The notes: a model not told the origin generated them from the letters alone. Positions 53,117 through 62,436 are shown, numbered from the stretch's first letter. The stretch is 64,000 nucleotides of DNA from Exilispira sp964581895 (GCA_964581895.1 CAZOPR010000004.1:259527-323526), one strand, 5' to 3'. A program made the numbers and translations.

Positions 53117-54193
53117 TTAGTAAAACTGACTCAAGTCATTAGAGAAAAATAGATCAAACTTAAAATCACCAAATCTGTCAAATTTTACACTTTCAAAGTA
53201 AGTTTCAATGCTATCTTGATTTAATAAAAAGGCTTTGACATCTATAGGATCAAATTTTCCATTTTCAAATGCAAAATCAAGAATTTGTAATGCTTCATAT
53301 ATCTTATAGCTTAAATTTGTAGGGTAAAAACCATATTCTTTTAAAAAGGAGTTTTTTATTATATTTAATTTTTCACTTCTTTCAATTAAAGGTATAAAAC
53401 TTGAAAAAATAGCCGAATCTTTAGCAGGTCCTAAAAGATTTAAAAGTTTTTTGCTTATAACCCATGGTGTAAATACTATTTTTACTTTACTATTTTTTTT
53501 ATATATAAGCTGAGCAATTGCTGCGATTTTAATATTTCCCCCTCCTACAATAAAATAAGCAAGATCATATTTTAATGAACCTATAGATTTATCAATACTT
53601 TCGATTTCAAAGTTATTTGCATCAAAATAAATCTCATAAATTTTATCTTTATTTGATGAATTCTTAAAATATTCCTTAGCTAAAAAGGTATATCCTTTAT
53701 TTACATCATCTATCAAAAGTAAAAGATTGCTGTCTGGTAGTGAGTTAATATAATTTGCAATCTTTTTTTGCTCTTCTTCGACATCATTTATAAGTCTTAT
53801 ATGAAAATCATCTTTGCCAGAAAGATTTGTTGTTGTAGCTCCAAGTACAATATTTAAGATTTTATTTTTATTAATATCTTCAGCTATTTCATTTGCAGCT
53901 GTAGAAGTATGTGTTGTGATTAAAAATTTGATTTTTCTTTTTATAAGTTCATTTAAAGCATTATGAACAAGTGTTTTATCCCAACCATCATTAAAAACCT
54001 CAGCCTTTATTTTACTTTTTGGATTTAGCTTAAAGTAAAGTTTAAGCATCGAAACTTCACTTTCTCCGATTTTACTTGCTTTTTCAAGGTTTGTAAATAG
54101 TGCAACTTTAATTTTTTGATTTGCACAGGAGACCGAAATAAAAGCTAAAATAAAAATTAAAAGTATAAGAGGAATAAATAACTTAAATTTCAT
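53117..54193 (-). CDS. Solute-binding lipoprotein (periplasmic-binding, type 1 fold), without a permease
   Basis: A 358-residue protein with a signal peptide ending ISVSC at Cys23, a spirochaete-style lipobox, so it is probably a lipoprotein. The body resembles family 6/LivJ-type or ABC substrate-binding proteins of the type 1 fold: KVALFTNLEKASKIGESE, then FLITTHTSTAANEIAEDINK, VLGATTTNLSGKDDFHIRL, LLLLIDDVNKGYTFLAKEYF, VIFTPWVISKK-like and a C-terminal ALQILDFAFENG. It is the first gene of the same-strand block and lies 23 bases upstream of the hybrid kinase. A sensing partnership with that kinase is the likeliest role. Confidence 0.85.
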   Translation of the reverse strand: MKFKLFIPLILLIFILAFISVSCANQKIKVALFTNLEKASKIGESEVSMLKLYFKLNPKSKIKAEVFNDGWDKTLVHNALNELIKRKIKFLITTHTSTAANEIAEDINKNKILNIVLGATTTNLSGKDDFHIRLINDVEEEQKKIANYINSLPDSNLLLLIDDVNKGYTFLAKEYFKNSSNKDKIYEIYFDANNFEIESIDKSIGSLKYDLAYFIVGGGNIKIAAIAQLIYKKNSKVKIVFTPWVISKKLLNLLGPAKDSAIFSSFIPLIERSEKLNIIKNSFLKEYGFYPTNLSYKIYEALQILDFAFENGKFDPIDVKAFLLNQDSIETYFESVKFDRFGDFKFDLFFSNDLSQFY

Positions 54194-54698
54194 TTCTCTT
54201 TTCCTTCATATTATAAGTTATCTTTTAATAATTAATTGTAAAATTATTTTTTTATTTTAGATACTTTATTTTTACTCCATTATTTGATACTTTTTTATCA
54301 GATACTTTATTTTTACTTCATTATTAGATATACTTTTATCAGATACATTATTTTGCTTCATTATTAGATACATTTTTATCATATATTTTATTTTGCTTTA
54401 TTGTTAAATACTTTTTTATTTAGATACTTTTTTATCTTGGTATTACATTTTTTATGGTGATTTAAAAATTATTTTTTATATTTTTTTACAATATTGATAT
54501 TATAGTATTTACAGAGAATAGAAACTTATTTTGTTTTTTGTGTATTAGTATCCATTTTTGTTTTATTCACTGAATATTATTATAAAATAGAAATTTAATT
54601 ATTCAAATTTTATTAATGAATCTTTATTTACAAAACTTCGTGATGTATCCAAAAATCATCTTGAAAAATTTAAGGAACAACTTAGCCGATTATAAATT
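54194..54698. other. AT-rich gap upstream of the kinase/binding-protein block
   Basis: These 505 bases separate the lipoprotein gene from the chromate-transporter genes. They contain the 41-bp tandem repeat at 54260-54422 and otherwise only AT-rich sequence. A plus-strand reading frame starting at 54616 runs mostly antisense to the transporter gene and looks spurious. The promoter of the minus-strand block must lie here, but I cannot pick it out. Confidence 0.5.
54260..54422. repeat. 41-bp tandem repeat, four units
   Basis: Units at 54260-54300, 54301-54341, 54342-54381 (40 bp) and 54382-54422 share GATACTTTATTTT, TTCATTATTAGATAC and TTTTTATCA blocks. A partial fifth unit, GATACTTTTTTATC, follows. 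The two outer units are the more diverged. There are no spacers, and it is unrelated in sequence to the 36-bp array at 1468. Confidence 0.88.
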
Positions 54699-55235
54699 TT
54701 ATTTAAGTATAAATAAATATAAGAATACTGAAATAAATCCAGAAATTATTATTTTTAATAAGATTGAAAATTTAGGAAATAAAAAGATAAAAAGAAATGA
54801 GATTGCAAGGATAATAAAAGATTTTAAATCTACTGCAACATTTAAAAAAAGAGAAATGCAAGATAGTATTATTAATACTGGTATCATATTTTGAAAGGAT
54901 TCAAAAATACCTTTTATAATCTCGTTTTTACTCGTTCGTTTATATAAGATTATTAAAAAAAAGGATAAAAGAGTTGGTAAAAGTATAACAGAAAAAGTTG
55001 CAACTATTGCGCCCAGGGCTTTTGCTTTTTGAGCGCCTACAAAAGTAGCAATATTTAATGCGATAGGACCTGGAGTTATCTGAGCTATACCTACTATTTT
55101 CCAGAAATCAGATGTGCTTAAAAAATTAAATCTTTTAACTATAAGATCTTCCATTATAGATAAAGCACTGTAACCACCGCCAAAAGCGAAAAGTCCAATA
55201 ATTGAAAATGCTAAAAATAACCTTAAAAGCTGCAT
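54699..55235 (-). CDS. chrA: Chromate transporter, half-size subunit B
   Basis: A 178-residue single-CHR-domain membrane protein. The conserved N-terminal motif FAFGGGYSALSIMED and the ITPGPIALNIATFVG motif are those of ChrA. Short CHR proteins work as pairs, together equal to one full ChrA. The partner gene lies 72 bases upstream on the same strand. The family is known for chromate efflux, but most half-size pairs have unknown natural substrates (probably sulfate-like or other oxyanions). A role in chromate resistance should not be assumed. Confidence 0.88.
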   Translation of the reverse strand: MQLLRLFLAFSIIGLFAFGGGYSALSIMEDLIVKRFNFLSTSDFWKIVGIAQITPGPIALNIATFVGAQKAKALGAIVATFSVILLPTLLSFFLIILYKRTSKNEIIKGIFESFQNMIPVLIILSCISLFLNVAVDLKSFIILAISFLFIFLFPKFSILLKIIISGFISVFLYLFILK

Positions 55236-55307
55236 AATTTATTCTTTAAATTTAAATTATTTATCTAAATTAACAATATTTAATAAAACTAAAAATATTT
55301 ATCTAAA

Positions 55308-55889
55308 CTAAAAGTATTTAGTCTTTAAAAAGTTAAAAATAAAAAAAATAAAGGATCCTACCAATAGAAGAATTATAGGAGAGATCTTGAGGAAAAAACC
55401 AAGTATTGTAAAGATACCAAGAAGAATGTAGGAGATTAAATCGTATCTTTTTAATTTAAGTATTTTTATAAGAAATTGAAAAATAGCAGCTATAGTTGCT
55501 GCTTTTACACCAATCATAAAGTAATCTACTATATTTGAGTTCAAAATAGATATAAATAAGTATACAAGATAGATTGCAAAAAATGGTGGAAGGGTTGTTC
55601 CTAATATTCCAATTAAAGCACCCCAAAAGCCAGCTATCTCATTTCCTATAAAAATAGAGCTTGTAAGTGCGATAGGTCCTGGAAGTATTTGAGCTGAAGC
55701 TAAAAGCTGGGTGAATTTATTTAATTCTAAATACTTTTTTTTCTCAACAAAATTTTGCTGCATTACTGCAACCATTACATAACCTCCACCCAATGTAAAG
55801 GCGGAGATAGAAAAAAATTGCCAGAAAAGAGAAAGATAAAAACTAAAATCTTTATTTTGTCTTGAAGACATACACACCATCCCAATCAT
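55308..55889 (-). CDS. chrA: Chromate transporter, half-size subunit A
   Basis: A 193-residue single-CHR-domain protein. Its motifs SAFTLGGGYVMVAVMQ and ILPGPIALTSSIFIGNE parallel those of the partner at 54699, as expected for the inverted-topology halves of a ChrA pair. The start overlaps the upstream cyclase gene: by 38 bases if it begins at 55889, or 20 if at the ATG at 55871 (MSSRQNKDF). Neither has a clear Shine-Dalgarno, so initiation may depend on coupling to cyclase translation. Confidence 0.87.
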   Translation of the reverse strand: MIGMVCMSSRQNKDFSFYLSLFWQFFSISAFTLGGGYVMVAVMQQNFVEKKKYLELNKFTQLLASAQILPGPIALTSSIFIGNEIAGFWGALIGILGTTLPPFFAIYLVYLFISILNSNIVDYFMIGVKAATIAAIFQFLIKILKLKRYDLISYILLGIFTILGFFLKISPIILLLVGSFIFFIFNFLKTKYF

Positions 55890-57516
55890 CAGAAGGAGGT
55901 TCTTCTATAAAATGCTGACATCTTTCTATATACATGGATGATGTTCCATCACTATTTATTTCATAAGCCTTTGAAAAGTAATCTATGGCTTTATTCCAGT
56001 TTCTGCTTTTATATTCGCTTAAACCTTTTTGATATAAATCAACCATCTTTTCTATTTCAGGGGAAAGGGAATCAAATGGCTGAAAAATAGCTGTTGGCTT
56101 TAATTTACCTTTTACCCTTATTAAGTCAAGTTCTCTCGCATGGTAAATACTACTTATTTTTTCATATGTAAACTCGGATATTATAACAGGGACCTTATAG
56201 ACTTTTGTCAGTCCTTCAAGTCTTGAAGCAAGATTAACAGGATCACCTATGACTGTATAATCCATCTTCTGCTCAGAGCCTATATTTCCAGCTATGACAT
56301 CTCCAGAAGAGATCCCCATACCTATTCTAAAATTTATCTTCCCTTTAGCTGTCATCTCTTCGTTAAATATTTTTAACGCATTGAGCATTTCAAAGCAAGC
56401 CTTCACGCTGTTTGCAGCATCATTTTCCGAACTAACAGGTGCTCCATATACCCCCATTATGGCATCGCCTATGAATTTATCTACAATACCATGATTGTTT
56501 ATTATTATCTTGACCATATGAGTAAAGTAGTTGTTCAATGCTGTAACAAGATCTTCAGGTGTCATTGATTCTGAAATTGTTGTAAAATCTCTTATATCTG
56601 AGAAAAAAATAGTACAGAACTGCTTTTTACCTATTAAAAGTGAGGCATTTTTTTCTTTTATTTTTAAAAGTTCATCAACTATTTCCTGTGGTACATATTT
56701 TTGGAAGATTGTTCTAACTCTTTTTTCATTATCTCTTGCAACTATTGCCTGAAAGGCATAATCTTTTATCGCTTCATAAGCATTATCAAGCTCATCTGTC
56801 ATGACATTAAAAGTTGCGGTTAATGTCCCGATTTCATCAGGGTAAAAAACCTTCGCTTTTTGCTTTAAGTCGTGGGTTTGAATGATATTTTCCATAGTTT
56901 GGACAAGCAATTTTGCTGGTCTTATTATTGAAGAGATAAGAGGAAGCAGTATCGCAAGAATCAAAATTATCATTAAAGCACCTATAATAGAAACAAGATA
57001 TTGTATATTTTGGGCGTCCTGGTAAAAAACCTTTTCATCTTCAGATATCAACAAAAACCAGTTCCACGAACCAGATAAAAGATAAACCCCAACCCTCCAT
57101 TTCCCATCTATGTAATACCTGAACCAGTTGGCTTTACCTTCTTTCATATGTATAAAGTATTCTTCTTTACTAACATCTTTTCCTTTATTATAAGTTCCAA
57201 GTATGACTTTCCCATCGTTACTTATTATTTCGACTCCAGCTGTTTTAGAATTCTTAAAAAGAGTTTCACAGTATAGCTGAATCTCTTTTTTAGAATCTTC
57301 CAATAATTCCTGATTGTTTAAGTTTCCAGAAGCATCAAGCATATCATAAGTAGCAGAAACTTTTTTTGCTAGCTCTTCAAGTTTTTGAGATAAAAGTTGC
57401 TGGGCAACCTTTGTTATACCTAATTTTGCTTGATTTGTTGAAATTATTGCGATAAATAAAAGAGGAATAATTATTAAAGGAATTACAGTTGAAAGTATTT
57501 TAGCTTTAATTGTCAT
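55852..57516 (-). CDS. Membrane class III adenylate cyclase with Cache and HAMP domains
   Basis: A 554-residue sensor cyclase. A membrane helix (about 9-29), an extracytoplasmic Cache domain (to about 170, with FRYYIDGKWRVGVYLLSGSWNWFLLIS), a second helix (about 172-195) and HAMP precede the catalytic domain (about 278-455). Metal-binding Asp residues lie in FFSDIRDF and FIGDAIMG, the substrate Lys in SEQKMDYT, and the transition-state Asn/Arg in GDPVNLASRLE. The Lys favours ATP, hence cAMP. The last 60 residues form a TPR-like pair of helices. The overlap with a chromate-transporter gene suggests co-expression. Confidence 0.93.
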   Translation of the reverse strand: MTIKAKILSTVIPLIIIPLLFIAIISTNQAKLGITKVAQQLLSQKLEELAKKVSATYDMLDASGNLNNQELLEDSKKEIQLYCETLFKNSKTAGVEIISNDGKVILGTYNKGKDVSKEEYFIHMKEGKANWFRYYIDGKWRVGVYLLSGSWNWFLLISEDEKVFYQDAQNIQYLVSIIGALMIILILAILLPLISSIIRPAKLLVQTMENIIQTHDLKQKAKVFYPDEIGTLTATFNVMTDELDNAYEAIKDYAFQAIVARDNEKRVRTIFQKYVPQEIVDELLKIKEKNASLLIGKKQFCTIFFSDIRDFTTISESMTPEDLVTALNNYFTHMVKIIINNHGIVDKFIGDAIMGVYGAPVSSENDAANSVKACFEMLNALKIFNEEMTAKGKINFRIGMGISSGDVIAGNIGSEQKMDYTVIGDPVNLASRLEGLTKVYKVPVIISEFTYEKISSIYHARELDLIRVKGKLKPTAIFQPFDSLSPEIEKMVDLYQKGLSEYKSRNWNKAIDYFSKAYEINSDGTSSMYIERCQHFIEEPPSDDWDGVYVFKTK

Positions 57517-57744
57517 TACTATTCTCCCTTTTAGATGAATAGTGTTGCAAATTTATTAATTTATCTTATGCTATTAGTATAAAAGCAAGATAAAAATATT
57601 CAATATTTAATTATCGTTTTAATAAGAATAATTGTTAACATTGTAACTGATAAAAATCTGTGTTATATAAAAGATGTTAGCAATAAAATATTGATTTTTA
57701 TACAAAAAAAATAAATAATGAATTAAAAAAAACGAAACTAATAA

Positions 57745-60090
57745 ATGATGAATAAAGAAAAAAAAAATAATTCAAAAAATTTTTATTATCTAACTGAAGA
57801 TGATATTGCAAAATTAGAATCACTTCATTTAAATGTTTCTTTATATTACTTGAAAAGATTTTATATAGATCTATGCTCATTATCCTTATCTTTTAAAAGT
57901 ATCGGACAAATATTTACCGATCTATTTTCAACTTCATATGCAAATGATTATATAAATTTAGCCTATTTAGATAAACTAAAGGTTTTTATATTTCATGTAA
58001 ATTCTTTAAACAATTCTTTTCGCAAAATGATAAAAGGTGATTTTTCAGCGATTTCAGATATCGCCGAAAGAAATCCAAAAGTTTATTTAATATTAAAATT
58101 ATTGTATGAAATCAATACAGAATCTTTATCAAATTTTATAAACTCTTTGAAATCAAAAAAAGTCTGTAGTTTTGAACTTATATATTTTATTAAAGAACTT
58201 TATAACCCTTTTTTATATATTGGCCTAATAGAGTGGGATGTTCAGGAAAAGTTAAAAATAAATACAAATTTTAATGCAAAATTAACAGCTTCAGAAATTG
58301 CCAATAATATTTTATATGCTTTATCGATTTTAACTAAATATTCAAGGGTAAAATTTAACCATGACTCAGGCTTTTCTTCTCATCTTTTTGTCAATATGAT
58401 GGATTCAATAACTTACATTCTTGAAAATTTTTTGATTGTCTTTTCACCTTTGATTTTTAGACTTTTAGGATATAGAAAATATGATATAAAAAAAGAAAGA
58501 AAATATATAGACAAGGCTCTTGCATTATTTTTTAATCTTTCAAGCCATGACCTTATAGAGGAAGAAGAAAAGTTAGTAGTAAAAAAAGAAGAGATAAATG
58601 TAAATGATGAAGATAAGATAATAATAATTCCAGCTGAGTATAAAAGTTCAGCACTTTTGATAAATCTAATTTTAGGTGTTGAATTTTACCAGGATCAGAT
58701 AAGATACCCAGATTATATTGGTGAACTTCTTACAAAAGGTTTTACTAGTATTGCAAGATATAAATCTATAAATAATCAAGACCCATTAAACTATGCAGTC
58801 GCATATTTAAATATTTTACAGATCTTTCTTTATGAGATAGAAGCTGAAAGTTTTGAAGATTCATCTTTATTATCAACGACTTTTACTTCATTAAAGCAAC
58901 TTGGGGAACTAAGCTCACAAATAGATTACTTTTATATAAAGAATCTATTAGAAGTTAGAAGGCTTTTTGACCAAAATGAAAAGGCAATAGAGCAGGAATA
59001 TATTAAAAAAATGGTTGATGAACTAAATGTTTTCAAAAAGCAATACTTTTTCAAACACTATTTTTTTGTTCATTTTACGAATACATTAAATCTATCATTT
59101 CAACTAACACCTATTTTTGAAACTATAATAAATTTATATAATGAATTGGAAAGAATTTTAAGTGTTGCAGAAAGAAGAGGGGAGAAAGCACTGGATAATG
59201 AATACTCATTTTACAAATGGCTAGATAAACCTATGACATATAAAAATCAGTGGCTAGCTGAAAGATTTAAGCAAATCTTTCCTAAAATAGGTGAATATGA
59301 TCCAAAGACTAAAAGAAACTTTTTATATATCCTATTTAACTTATTAAAACTTGGGAGATGGAGTTTTGCTGAACAGTCATCTTTTTTTAATTCATACCCA
59401 ACTCTTGGTTTTATTAAATCTTTAGATACCGGGATTGCAAAACTTAATATAGTCGAATCTTCAGAATTTTATTTATATAACAGACTTCAGGTTGAACTTG
59501 ATAAGTTTAAAACCTTAGCCTATGTGGATAATTTAACTGGATGCTACAATAAGAATTTTTTACAGCAACAACTTATTGGTGATGGTTCAAATTTGAATGA
59601 AAAGGCAAATTTGCAAGATAGGATAGTTTTGTATATTGATCTTGATAATTTCAAGTATTTTAATGACAATTATTCTCATGAAACAGGGGATATAATCTTA
59701 AAAGAATTTGGTAAAATAATATTAAAAAACTGTAGAGATACCGATATCCCCATAAGAATAGGGGGGGATGAGTTTTTAGTAATATTAAAATCAAATGTTA
59801 TAGAAACAGCAGTTTATTTTTCAAAAAGAATTTTTGAAGGAATAATTTCTCTTAATAATTACTTAAAATCTTTAATAGAGCTTCAATTTTCAAAGGAGCT
59901 TGATAATTTTGTCCTTTTTTCAATAGGTGCTTCAATATTTGAAGATAACCTTGAACAGACAATAAAACAAGCTGACAACTTGATGTATAGTGCCAAGAAA
60001 AGTGGGAAAAATGCCATTGCCTTTATGGAAAATGATAAAACAACAATACTTCGCTTTAAGTTAAAGGAACAAGATGAAAGACAGAATTGA
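57745..60090 (+). CDS. Diguanylate cyclase with a large uncharacterised N-terminal region
   Basis: A 781-residue protein. The C-terminal GGDEF domain (about 590-765) is complete: DNLTGCYNKNF, YIDLDNFKYFND and RIGGDEF (673-677), with an inhibitory I-site RDTD exactly five residues upstream. It should make c-di-GMP and be product-inhibited. The first 590 residues are predominantly helical, without membrane segments or a domain I recognise; charged stretches such as EEEEKLVVKKEEINVNDEDK divide them. The start has a weak ribosome-binding site. Its stop overlaps the next gene by 17 bases. A c-di-GMP receptor is encoded at 12031. Confidence 0.9.
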   Translation: MMNKEKKNNSKNFYYLTEDDIAKLESLHLNVSLYYLKRFYIDLCSLSLSFKSIGQIFTDLFSTSYANDYINLAYLDKLKVFIFHVNSLNNSFRKMIKGDFSAISDIAERNPKVYLILKLLYEINTESLSNFINSLKSKKVCSFELIYFIKELYNPFLYIGLIEWDVQEKLKINTNFNAKLTASEIANNILYALSILTKYSRVKFNHDSGFSSHLFVNMMDSITYILENFLIVFSPLIFRLLGYRKYDIKKERKYIDKALALFFNLSSHDLIEEEEKLVVKKEEINVNDEDKIIIIPAEYKSSALLINLILGVEFYQDQIRYPDYIGELLTKGFTSIARYKSINNQDPLNYAVAYLNILQIFLYEIEAESFEDSSLLSTTFTSLKQLGELSSQIDYFYIKNLLEVRRLFDQNEKAIEQEYIKKMVDELNVFKKQYFFKHYFFVHFTNTLNLSFQLTPIFETIINLYNELERILSVAERRGEKALDNEYSFYKWLDKPMTYKNQWLAERFKQIFPKIGEYDPKTKRNFLYILFNLLKLGRWSFAEQSSFFNSYPTLGFIKSLDTGIAKLNIVESSEFYLYNRLQVELDKFKTLAYVDNLTGCYNKNFLQQQLIGDGSNLNEKANLQDRIVLYIDLDNFKYFNDNYSHETGDIILKEFGKIILKNCRDTDIPIRIGGDEFLVILKSNVIETAVYFSKRIFEGIISLNNYLKSLIELQFSKELDNFVLFSIGASIFEDNLEQTIKQADNLMYSAKKSGKNAIAFMENDKTTILRFKLKEQDERQN

Positions 60091-60592
60091 AATAATTAAA
60101 GCAGATATTACAGAATTAAAAGTTGATGCAATTGTAAATGCAGCAAATACAAGCCTATTGGGTGGTGGTGGGGTAGATGGTGCCATACATAGAAAAGCAG
60201 GTCCAATGCTACTTGAGGAGTGTAAAACTTTAGGTGGTTGCAAAGTCGGAGAAGCAAAAATTACAAAAGGCTATAATCTGCCTTCTAAATATGTTATCCA
60301 TACTGTTGGTCCGATATATAAAGATGGGAATCATGATGAAGAAAAATTACTAAGAAATTGCTATATAAATAGCTTAAAAATAGCAAAAGATATGAATTTT
60401 AATACTATTGCATTCAGTGCGATCTCAACCGGGGTTTATGGTTATCCAAAAAATGAAGCCTGTAAAATTGCCATTGAGACAACCTTAGATTTTCTTTCTC
60501 AAAATATCTACCCTGAAAAAGTTATCTTTGTTTGTTATGATTATGATAATTATGAAATCTACCTTGATTATTTTAATAAAAAATCATTTTAG
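60074..60592 (+). CDS. Macro-domain protein (YmdB/MacroD-type ADP-ribose hydrolase)
   Basis: A 172-residue single macro domain. KADITELKVDAIVNAANTSLLGGGGVDGAIHRKAG holds the Asn/Asp ligand-binding loop and glycine-rich loop of MacroD-type enzymes. VIHTVGPI and FSAISTGVYGYP are the remaining signature segments. These proteins remove O-acetyl from O-acetyl-ADP-ribose or ADP-ribose from acidic residues. The reading frame overlaps the end of the diguanylate cyclase gene by 17 bases, so translation is coupled. A functional link between the two is not established. Confidence 0.92.
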   Translation: MKDRIEIIKADITELKVDAIVNAANTSLLGGGGVDGAIHRKAGPMLLEECKTLGGCKVGEAKITKGYNLPSKYVIHTVGPIYKDGNHDEEKLLRNCYINSLKIAKDMNFNTIAFSAISTGVYGYPKNEACKIAIETTLDFLSQNIYPEKVIFVCYDYDNYEIYLDYFNKKSF

Positions 60593-60627
60593 TTAAAGAC
60601 TATTTTATTTAATAAATTATAATTAAA

Positions 60628-61563
60628 CTAATTTTGAGTCATATCTTCTTCTGATATAACACTTTTTAATTTAATAAATATATAACTTGCAAAAATAACT
60701 AAAACAATTGTTAAGATTATTAGAGAAAAAATCGATTGCTGCTTTTCTTCAAGTTTTAATAGTTTTGAATTGATAATATCTTTAATTATACTTAAATTTG
60801 GGCTTTGAAGGATAGAATATAAAGTAATAAAAGAAATCCCATTATTTATAATATGAATCAATATTGGATATATTAAAGATTCAGTTAAATTATATATTAA
60901 ACCAAGAGCAAAACCCATAGCGAAAATCGAGAATACTCGAGAAAAATCAAGATGAATAATAGAGAAAATAAAACTAAAAAATACAGTTATTATAAGTTTT
61001 GTAAATTTTTCGAATTTTACACTTAAAGAAAAGCCTCGAAATGTAAGCTCTTCAACAATTGGTCCAATCAAAACAATAAGAGAAAAACTTAAAATCAGAT
61101 TTTGCTTAATAAGATCCGACAAAGCTTTGAGATAAATGATTGCCGAATCCTTAAAAAACGGGATATCTTTTATTAAAGGATAGACCAAAACCTGAAAGTT
61201 GCTTCCAATTATGGTAGAAGTATAAAAGAATAAAAGAGAAAGCCCAAGTATATGAACTTTTAGTGGGATAGGTCGATTCCCTTTATAAAAATCATCGGTA
61301 AAGCCATCTTTTTTTTCTAAATAACAATAGGATGAGGTCTCATATTTTACTTTAAAAAATTCATCCTCTTTTTTGTTGAATTTTATATACAAAAGGTACT
61401 GAATAAATAAAAAAAGTAAAAGGATAACCTTAGAGATAAGCTCAAGGTATATAGGCTTCAGATCGAAAAATTTCATCAAAAATTTTCCTAAAAATAAAGA
61501 AACAACAATACTTCCAACAATAAGTATAAGTAAACTAAAATAATATAAAAATGGTCTTTTCAT
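60628..61563 (-). CDS. CPBP-family intramembrane metalloprotease
   Basis: A 311-residue polytopic membrane protein with about eight hydrophobic segments. The three family motifs are in order: EExxxR in VEELTFRGFS, FxxxH in FSIIHLD and HxxxN in LIHIINNG. These bind metal in Abi/CAAX-type (Rce1-like) proteases. In bacteria the substrates are mostly unknown; roles include peptide maturation, bacteriocin immunity and regulation of membrane proteins. It is 15 bases downstream of trmJ and probably co-transcribed, though functionally unrelated. Confidence 0.88.
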   Translation of the reverse strand: MKRPFLYYFSLLILIVGSIVVSLFLGKFLMKFFDLKPIYLELISKVILLLFLFIQYLLYIKFNKKEDEFFKVKYETSSYCYLEKKDGFTDDFYKGNRPIPLKVHILGLSLLFFYTSTIIGSNFQVLVYPLIKDIPFFKDSAIIYLKALSDLIKQNLILSFSLIVLIGPIVEELTFRGFSLSVKFEKFTKLIITVFFSFIFSIIHLDFSRVFSIFAMGFALGLIYNLTESLIYPILIHIINNGISFITLYSILQSPNLSIIKDIINSKLLKLEEKQQSIFSLIILTIVLVIFASYIFIKLKSVISEEDMTQN

Positions 61564-61578
61564 AGTAAACTTTTTTTT

Positions 61579-62436
61579 CTATTTTCCATCTTTAAGATTT
61601 TCATCATCTTTTATATCAGCAAATTCACCCTCGTATTTTTTAATAGTACGATTTTCATCAGTCGGATCATTATCAATGTATTTCGCATAGATAAATCTCA
61701 TAAGCATAGCTTTTAATAAATTCAAATCTTTACTTGAAATTATTGGAGATGAGAAGATCCTTTCAAAAAGACGGCGAAATGATTTTTCATCATTTTTTAT
61801 AAATAGCTTTCTTTTCTTTGCAGCATTAATGATTTCCTTATAAAATTCTTCTCTTTCTATCTCTGTTGAGGCAGTATGAATTTGCGGGCGAATTAAATTA
61901 TTTAGATTATCAAGATTTTGCTCCCTTGAATTTTTTTCATTAAATATTGTTTCAAGTATAATAGCAACAGATTGAGCAAGATTTAATGATGGTGATTTTT
62001 TACTTGTTGGAATATATACTAAAATGCTGCAATTTTCAATCTCCTGAGCCGTAAGTCCAGTTTTTTCTCTTCCAAAAACAAGCCCAATATTTATGTTTTC
62101 TTTATTTATATCCATATAAGTGCTATCAAAAAATTTTGAAAAATACTTTCGATGGTCATAATTTATCTGTCTGACTTTGCCGGATCTTCTTGTAAAAGCT
62201 ATGGTTGTATTTAATTTTAATTTGGAAATAGCCTCTTCAAGTGATTTAAAAGTCATTCTTCTATCGAAAATTTCAAGTCCTTCTGGTGTATGAGCATATA
62301 CAAAACCAGGCATCGGATCATCCCACAAAGGATGAACAAGAACAAGTTTATCGAAGTCAAAGTTTCCCATAGTTCTTGCAATCTGCCCTGCATTTCCTGC
62401 AAATTCATTTCCAACAAGGATAACATACCAGTTCAT
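61579..62436 (-). CDS. trmJ: tRNA (cytidine/uridine-2'-O)-methyltransferase TrmJ
   Basis: SPOUT-class enzyme methylating the ribose of tRNA position 32. The N-terminal YVILVGNEFAGNAGQIARTMGNF, GLVFGREKTGLTAQEI and the C-terminal knot IPTSKKSPSLNLAQSVAI are all characteristic. It has 285 residues, longer than the minimal TrmL type, with the C-terminal extension (about 165-285) expected in TrmJ. It lies 21 bases downstream of the rdgB homologue, forming a run rdgB-trmJ-protease. Confidence 0.9.
   Translation of the reverse strand: MNWYVILVGNEFAGNAGQIARTMGNFDFDKLVLVHPLWDDPMPGFVYAHTPEGLEIFDRRMTFKSLEEAISKLKLNTTIAFTRRSGKVRQINYDHRKYFSKFFDSTYMDINKENINIGLVFGREKTGLTAQEIENCSILVYIPTSKKSPSLNLAQSVAIILETIFNEKNSREQNLDNLNNLIRPQIHTASTEIEREEFYKEIINAAKKRKLFIKNDEKSFRRLFERIFSSPIISSKDLNLLKAMLMRFIYAKYIDNDPTDENRTIKKYEGEFADIKDDENLKDGK

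Noticed and set aside
46876..54193. A peptide ABC uptake operon
   Set aside because: Two binding proteins are present, but no permease or ATPase gene occurs in the block, and the interleaved genes are histidine kinases.
54616..54894. Plus-strand 92-residue reading frame
   Set aside because: It runs mostly antisense to the well-supported chromate-transporter gene, its composition is just AT-rich, and it has no ribosome-binding site or family motif.
54699..55889. Frameshifted single chromate transporter gene
   Set aside because: Each half has its own start, stop and complete CHR domain motifs. Two-gene half-size ChrA pairs are a normal arrangement.
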